Source: Scolanthus callimorphus
Lineage: Eukaryota; Cnidaria; Anthozoa; Actiniaria; Edwardsiidae
Length of the DNA stretch: 64,000 bases
NCBI GenBank assembly: GCA_033964015.1
Contig: CM066919.1
Location: 29,603,459-29,667,458 of the forward strand
Direction of reading: 5' to 3'
The notes under the pieces are model-generated. The model searched no databases. It saw nothing but the letters and a program-made list of their open reading frames with translations, and was not told the origin of the DNA. This document shows positions 59,201 to 64,000 of this stretch, in pieces; position 1 is the first letter of the stretch; each line of letters begins with the position of its first letter. The position numbers and the translations under genes were made by a program.

Positions 59201-62200
59201 AACATTATACTCATCAAATCATTTCGCGCAACTGTTGCGGACATAAGACTCAACTGAGACTGAATGTGAGAATGTCATTTATGAAGCATTGGAATTGAAA
59301 AATCAACGTCTTTTGTTTTTCAGCTACTTTACGTACCTTGTCTACTGCTGTAAGCCACTTTCTCAACTGTTTCATAGTAAGTAGCAATTGTGTACTTTTT
59401 TCTTGGTATTATTTTGAGTTATGTTCTTCCTACAATGCTGACGATTCCCTTCTGATTTTCTCTCCAGTGCTCGTACCCGAATCCAGTACCACAACTGCCA
59501 GTAGAAGAGGTTTGTAGCCTTAGGAATGTGTGCAGCTGTGTTGTATCAGATTACGGGCCCACAGTAAGTTGTTGTGGTGTCCCTGCTTGTCGTGTGTTAG
59601 TGCTTCTATAAATTGTTTTAGAGCAGGAGCGGCTCCATAAATAAATAAACATTACTAGGCTGGCGTTGTAGATCTGACACAACACGTATGGGGAAGTCGT
59701 GAACTATTCTTTACTTCTAGCATCTTCTGTTTTCAAAAAAATAATAATTTGGCTGAGCAAATATTCAAGTTTCGTGAAAATGACTATGTAACTCAGAATT
59801 TTAAAACTCTACAGATTCCTGTGTTTTTTTTTTTGTGCTATGCTCATGGATGACGTATTATTTTAGCGAAGTTTTCAGGGATTTAGCCAAGCAACGCAAG
59901 CGCTAGACTTTCTCAAAGTCCTTCGCTTAGCGACTCATATCCGCGCCTTTGTGGCAAGTCTACGCAAACGCAAAATATATCATTTCCCATTTTCCATTTT
60001 TTAGGTGGTAAGCAAGAAGAAAAAAAGCAAGAAAAGTCGGCGAAGTTCCCTCCGGCAAACGGAGGTAGGGACACATGTTTCCCTATGTAAACATATTAGG
60101 GGAGAGGGATGTGGTTATTAAATCAGAGTTTTGTCTTCTTTTCGCGTAGCCAATAGCGTTGCTTGGGCTAGCCTTACTCCTGAGGACCTGTGGAAGTCGA
60201 TTGCTGAGGAGGTGAAGAGAAACTTTGGATTTCAACTGCAATGGTAAGCATTCATTTAACATCCCAGGCAGGGATGAGGATTGTGGACATGTGGATTTTT
60301 GTGGCGTGCTTTTCGAATTTGCGATTTCGGGCACGATTTGCATCAAACCCTCATCCGCTCACCTCCCTTGTAAAATGTTTTCCATAGTTTGCCATTTTTA
60401 TCTCTTCCCACAAGTCATGTTTGTAAAAGAGAAGATGGGTGTGAAAACTCAAGATCAAGACACGGCCGTGTGCATGACAAGCATGTTAAAACTGCAATAT
60501 GTTTTTAAATTTGTGTAGTGACAGTTGCGAGAGTGCTACATCGACATACTCAATCCAGAGGATATCAATACTGCGATCATTCTGTATCAGAAATGGTAAG
60601 TGTCTGTTGATCTATGGAGTCCCTCAAGGGATAGCGCTAGGACCCAAAAGCACATTGATAATGATTTTGCGCGCTGTGAGAGCGTAGCATTGCTGTATCA
60701 GCATACTCCGTCCAGAGGATACCACTGGTGAGTATCTGTAGACCTACGGAGTGCCTCAGAGGTTTGTGCTAGGACTTGAATCTCGGTATTGGGACATAAT
60801 GATATTGAAGTATTTTTAAGCAATCTTCTGATAATATCACCGATTCCCTCAGGTATTCAGATTCTTCTGCGCGAGTATGATTTTGAAGGCAAGAAGTACC
60901 CTGCTTTCAAGGAAGAGGATATTATGAATTTGTTCCCCATCGTCAAGCACACGAACCCAAAGGTATTATCAATTAATTCGATTTCTCACATGGATAATGA
61001 TTAAAAAGTATATGATCGGATATGATGGAATAACTGTAGCTCCTATAGAACCATTCAAGGGCGAATCCAGAAACTTTGAAATGGAGGGTAAATTCCCGAT
61101 GGGGGGGGGGGGGGAGCGCCAAATATCCCAAGGGGAAGGAGCTAAATTCCAAAGGGAGAGCGCCATTATATCAAACATAAGGGCAAGATGGTGTTTTTAC
61201 ATTCCCTCTAAAATGTAAATTCAGGGCTTGTATTCAGGGCTTGGTTTCTTGACGAAATTTAATTTGAGAAACATCGATCGAGCCCCTTGATTGACTGGAC
61301 ATTATGATCCACCTTATCACAATTTTGGTCGGACATTTGTCAATCTGTTCGGACAATGATCCGATATTGGCTATAACTATAATGTCCACCTGTAAACCAG
61401 AAGGGGGCTCAGGGGCAACTCTGCCTCCTCACCCCTCAGGACCCCCTAGAATCCGGTACTGTCACGTGACGGTCAATTTATGTCACTTCAACTTCTTTTT
61501 CGATAACATTTAGTTACTTCGTATACCACGATTTCTCATTCCTGTTTCAGGCTTATGATGCAGCTGCAGTGTTTGAAGCCGCTCAAAACCGACTACAACA
61601 AGGTCTCCTAGGAGACGCACACGAACTGATGGTGGAATCATTAAACCTGTTCCATCAAGTGTACGGCCCTCTACACTCGGATATCGCCACGTGTTACAGG
61701 TTAGGATTGTGCTATTTAGGCGTGAACAATACGTGCTTTCAAATTTACGAACCCAGGTAACGTTTAGGTTGAGTCAAGGGGTCCCATTTGCGGCTTGAAA
61801 ATTCGGCGGTACCCTGCAATCGCGGTAGCCTCAATTTCGATATTAGACAAAATACGGGTATTTGTACACGTGCGACGAATCAGCTTGCTGGCTTCTCTCA
61901 AGTAGGTTTCTAGGGGTTTGAAGAGTTGACCGTGGAGTTTTCAGAACAGATATACCAAGTAAGATTCTGATATAAATTCCTACAATTGTTGATTTTCAGA
62001 GCGATAGCGAGGCTGCATTACCTGGCCGAAGATCCCGTTCAGGTACGCTGTAATATTATGTAGTTCCGAAACAATGCAGAGTCTCAAACTACGGCCATAT
62101 CCAGCGCCATTTTGTTCTCGGTTGCAAAAGACAGGACCACAATGAGCATTGAAGTTTGAACTGACAATTCCCCAACTGAAAACCAGTGTTTTTTTTATGT

Positions 62201-63545
62201 TTATAAAACTCATGTTTATTTTGAAGGATTGTTGGAGATCCTGCTTATTCTATCTTGGGGTATCCACGTAGAAGTCTCTTCTCACACATGATCATGTGCT
62301 CATTCGTTTCCATAATCTCCCGTCACGCAATTTTCGTTGACTTCCAGGCCGTCGGATACCAGAAGAAAGCCGTCCTCGTATGCGAGCGTGTGCTTGGCGT
62401 GGATCATCCAGAGACCATTATTGCATTTGTAAGTCATAGGCATAAACCAGTCATTCCCTTATTTGCGGTTTTCATAATGGTGCGAACCTTGCGCAAACTA
62501 ATTTATTGCGTTTTCAAAGCGTTAACTGAATCAAACCTCTGAGTAATGTTTGTGGTTGCTAAGCGATAGTGTGCGACCGAAGAAAGCTGCTAAAACACAA
62601 TGTTATTGTTGCTTCAGAGTTCTCAGAATTGTGAAAACCGCAGTAAATACAATATCAAATTTTAATAAGTCTGTACAGTCGAACGGGGAACTGCAATTCT
62701 GAACACGTTTTTGGACAAAAAAAGCGCACAATTGCGTCCCAATTAGGCCTATAGGATGGGAACCAGGGAAAAATACAAGTGTGTGGAAGCCCTGAATAAG
62801 GCTTACGTATGTGAAATTGGCAAACTTCCTATGTTTTCAAAGAAGCATTGTGGATAATATAGGGATAGTAAAATACTTTTGTTGATTGTATTTGTAGGTC
62901 CACTTGGCGTTGTACTGCCATAGTGCTGGCATGGCGTCTATCGCTCTCAAGCTCATGTATCGGGCGCGGTATTTGGCGCTGCTGGTTTACGGTGAAGGTC
63001 ATCCAGACATGTCTACCTTTGACGTGAGTATGGGAGGCCATGATCTTGTTTTCTCGCAAGATATCGTCCCTTATTGCACTCCTCAGTTTTAAAGAGCCTC
63101 TGTCAGCCTCCATTTTGTCAGCCTAGCAACATACCGACACAGAGAAAGCATCCATTTCCATCGGCTGATTTAGGGGATGTAGTGCAATATTTTCGATTGA
63201 ATTCGATAAATGAATAATAAAACTTTGTTTTTAGAAGACTATTTCAAGATTTCTACACGTAATTCGTCGTCTGATATCGACTGAAAACAATAACAAAGGA
63301 GTGGCTGACTAGGGCTTTTTAATGTGAAACTACTCCATCTAGACATTTTTTCACATGGAAAGAATGCTGTAATTATTTGTTCTCTTTCAATGTTTCCTTA
63401 TTTCCCTTCGAGCTTGGGTGCGGCTTAATTTGATGACATGTTACTGATAATTTTTCCAGAGTAACATTGGCCTAATCTTACATGGTCAACGCGAGTTCAA
63501 GATTTCTGAAAAGTTCATGGAAAAGGCCTTGGATGTTCAACTCCA
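47279..63545 (+). CDS. CLUH: CLUH, clustered mitochondria protein homolog, 3' end beyond window
   Basis: Cytosolic protein of the CLU family that binds mRNAs of nuclear-encoded mitochondrial proteins and keeps mitochondria distributed; its loss makes mitochondria cluster. At least 42 coding exons and about 1,208 codons are in the window; animal CLUH proteins are about 1,300 residues, so some 100 C-terminal residues (end of the TPR region) lie beyond. Domains in order: an acidic N-terminus, a ubiquitin-like CLU N-terminal domain, a linker, the central CLU domain, an acidic insert, an eIF3-p135-like segment, and TPR repeats. Conserved blocks include [44 protein letters not shown] and [16 protein letters not shown]. 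The start codon is the first ATG of an exon rich in Glu/Lys/Pro. Three one-base phase clashes (exons 19/20, 24/25, 34/35) interrupt an otherwise seamless model. Exon coordinates are in the next three entries. Confidence 0.93.
47921..48076. repeat. tandem duplication of about 78 bp in CLUH intron 2
   Basis: Two head-to-tail copies (47921-48000, 48001-48076) of a unit with GAGTAGGCTTAATTTCTCAA, differing by a few bases. Confidence 0.85.
48282..48626. mobile_element. foldback element in CLUH intron 2
   Basis: Inverted ends ATTGTGTCCAATACTGTCAA and CAGTATTGGACACAAT, with an inner inverted pair around TATAGGATTATTCAAAGCT and AGCTTTGAATAATCCTATA. Confidence 0.75.
48988..49233. repeat. 124-bp tandem duplication with CCATCTTGGA
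   Basis: Two copies (48988-49111, 49112-49233) of a unit containing GATCGGGCACCACCATCTTG and ATTCCGCACACATGTGACCC. Related to the dispersed CCATCTTGG repeat family. Confidence 0.85.
49256..49632. mobile_element. hAT-like MITE with G-run and C-run ends
   Basis: Begins CCCGGGGGGGGGGACTCC and ends with the inverse (GAGTCCCCCCCCCCGG). Inner ends GCTAGGGGTGACCGTCG and CGACGGTCACCCCTAGC are perfect inverted repeats, with many TATTTTTTAGGGG motifs between. Flanked by GGAAAATG (49248-49255, 49633-49640), an 8-bp duplication. It lies in CLUH intron 3. Confidence 0.75.
52287..52478. mobile_element. foldback element in CLUH intron 7
   Basis: Arms AGCAATAAAAGTACTTTC ... AGAGAGCAC and inverse GAAAGTATTTTTATTGCT, with an inner hairpin around CTTGAAAGACACGAGCCGAA and GGCGAGTGTCTTTCAAG. 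Confidence 0.7.
53594..56649 (+). CDS. CLUH: CLUH exons 12-24: central CLU domain
   Basis: Exons 53594-53637, 53899-53991, 54125-54216, 54439-54515, 54792-54817 (only 26 bases), 55002-55049, 55114-55186, 55337-55427, 55644-55684, 55921-55975, 56056-56134, 56230-56323, 56580-56649. They encode the most conserved part: [72 protein letters not shown] and so on. Exon 19 ends in phase 2, but exon 20 reads correctly ([14 protein letters not shown]) only from phase 0. Its own junction to exon 21 ([19 protein letters not shown]) is perfect, so one base seems to be missing around the exon 19 donor. Confidence 0.9.
53651..53821. repeat. 170-bp almost pure pyrimidine tract
   Basis: A C/T-only stretch with very few interruptions (CTCCTCCCCTCCTCTCCCTC-type repeats), starting 14 bases after the exon 12 donor of CLUH. 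Such tracts can form triplex (H-DNA) structures and can mimic polypyrimidine splice signals. Confidence 0.85.
55567..55600. repeat. long C homopolymer
   Basis: About 30 Cs in CLUH intron 19, about 45 bases before exon 20. Homopolymers of this length are prone to assembly error. Confidence 0.9.
56989..63545 (+). CDS. CLUH: CLUH exons 25-42: acidic insert, eIF3-like segment and TPRs
   Basis: Exons 56989-57303, 57435-57500, 57686-57747, 57929-58006, 58463-58533, 58609-58681, 59028-59094, 59324-59376, 59468-59509, 60005-60064, 60150-60243, 60525-60595, 60853-60962, 61551-61699, 62000-62042, 62348-62428, 62898-63023, 63460-63545, then the window ends in an intron (phase 2). Exon 25 is a Lys/Glu/Pro/Thr-rich insert. 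Exon 27 holds [10 protein letters not shown], exon 30 [10 protein letters not shown], exon 37 [18 protein letters not shown], and exons 38-42 the TPR helices. Exon 25 needs a frame change just after its acceptor. Exon 34, with a run of seven As at 60020-60026, does not phase with exon 35 ([15 protein letters not shown]) unless one A is miscounted. Confidence 0.88.
57162..57224 (+). repeat. three 21-bp in-frame repeats in CLUH exon 25
   Basis: GTGGAGAAACCGGAAACGAA repeated three times (the last slightly changed) encodes three VEKPETK heptads in the disordered acidic insert of CLUH. Copy number is likely to vary between individuals. Confidence 0.85.
57972..58053 (+). repeat. 41-bp tandem duplication that copies a splice donor
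   Basis: Two perfect 41-bp copies (57972-58012, 58013-58053) each end in AAAATGGTGAGT, the donor of CLUH exon 28. Only the first donor keeps the frame; using the second reads into a TGA. Confidence 0.9.
58735..58915. repeat. G-rich minisatellite with quadruplex potential
   Basis: Repeats of GGGAGTGAAGGGATGATGG and similar, plus an uninterrupted G run (about 58860-58878) in CLUH intron 30. At least four G-runs lie within short distances. Confidence 0.8.
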
Positions 63546-63699
63546 GTAAGTATCTGAATGGAGAAAATGGTGTTGACAACAAGTTTTAAAACGAAATCCT
63601 GGTTCAAGAAATTGCATGAAAGAAACCATTTATTCTCTAAGTAGCAAGCCTTTTACTTTAATTATGTGTGCGATTTGTCATATTAGTTAAGCAATAGAC

Positions 63700-63990
63700 A
63701 CAGATTTAAGCTTATATGGTTTATTACAGCTCTCGGCCAATCAGAGCGCGCGTTCTATCGGCGCTTTAGTATAAACCAACTAATGGTCTATTACAAATCC
63801 TGCATTCTGATTGGCTGAGCTACTAATGGTCTATTAGTGATAGACCGTGCATGGCAAAACCACCACCTTTCTTTGCAAGAAAACTTGATTTTTCAACATA
63901 AAATAATGGAATTCAATGCCAAAACCGACCAACTAGTTGGTTTATACTAAAACAATTAGACCTCTCGTCCTCATGTGCTATGATATCAAT
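63700..63990. mobile_element. inverted-repeat fragments in the last CLUH intron
   Basis: Several direct and inverted copies of CTAATGGTCTATTA and TAGTATAAACCAACTA around CCAATCAGAGCGCG. This looks like one or more MITEs running to the window edge. Confidence 0.5.
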
Positions 63991-64000
63991 AGACCATTCG

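Overview
This is a window of an animal nuclear genome. The genes have many short exons separated by GT-AG introns, and every gene I can name (an RGS22-like protein, a rhodopsin-family receptor, CRP/MLP-type LIM proteins, CLUH) belongs to a metazoan family. The small intron-rich genes, the single-exon receptor with a very short second extracellular loop, and the dense load of short inverted-repeat transposons (MITEs) suggest a cnidarian, most likely an anthozoan. That placement is inferred from gene style and cannot be proven from the window alone.

Layout. (1) 1-13.1 kb, plus strand: the 3' part of an RGS22-like gene with two recognisable RGS domains, its 5' end outside the window. Its intron at 6.97-11.14 kb holds a complete intronless class A GPCR on the same strand, with its own TATA box. 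(2) 13.1-19.6 kb: no gene recognised; repeats and AT-rich DNA. (3) 19.6-41.3 kb, plus strand: four tandem LIM genes, one two-LIM CRP-type gene and three single-LIM genes. All share the same exon/intron phase, and the first and third single-LIM genes have almost identical last exons. Between the first two lies a 4.1 kb repeat block bounded by perfect 84-bp direct repeats. (4) 42.65-45.53 kb, minus strand: a two-exon gene for a secreted, cysteine-free, charged and proline-rich protein that I do not recognise. (5) 47.28 kb to the window edge, plus strand: CLUH (clustered mitochondria protein homolog) in at least 42 exons, cut off by the window end roughly 100 residues before the expected stop.

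The genes do not form one pathway. CLUH is a cytosolic RNA-binding protein for mRNAs of mitochondrial proteins, the LIM proteins are actin/muscle-type zinc proteins, and the RGS protein and GPCR are signalling proteins that happen to be nested.

The rest is largely non-autonomous DNA transposons. Several have readable target-site duplications (8 bp, hAT-like; 9 bp, Mutator-like; TA, mariner-like), and one is nested inside the terminal repeat of another. Both long genes show isolated one-base reading-frame clashes at otherwise well-supported exons, which most simply reflects small assembly indels. I found no bacterial-type operon, CRISPR array, virus or toxin gene.
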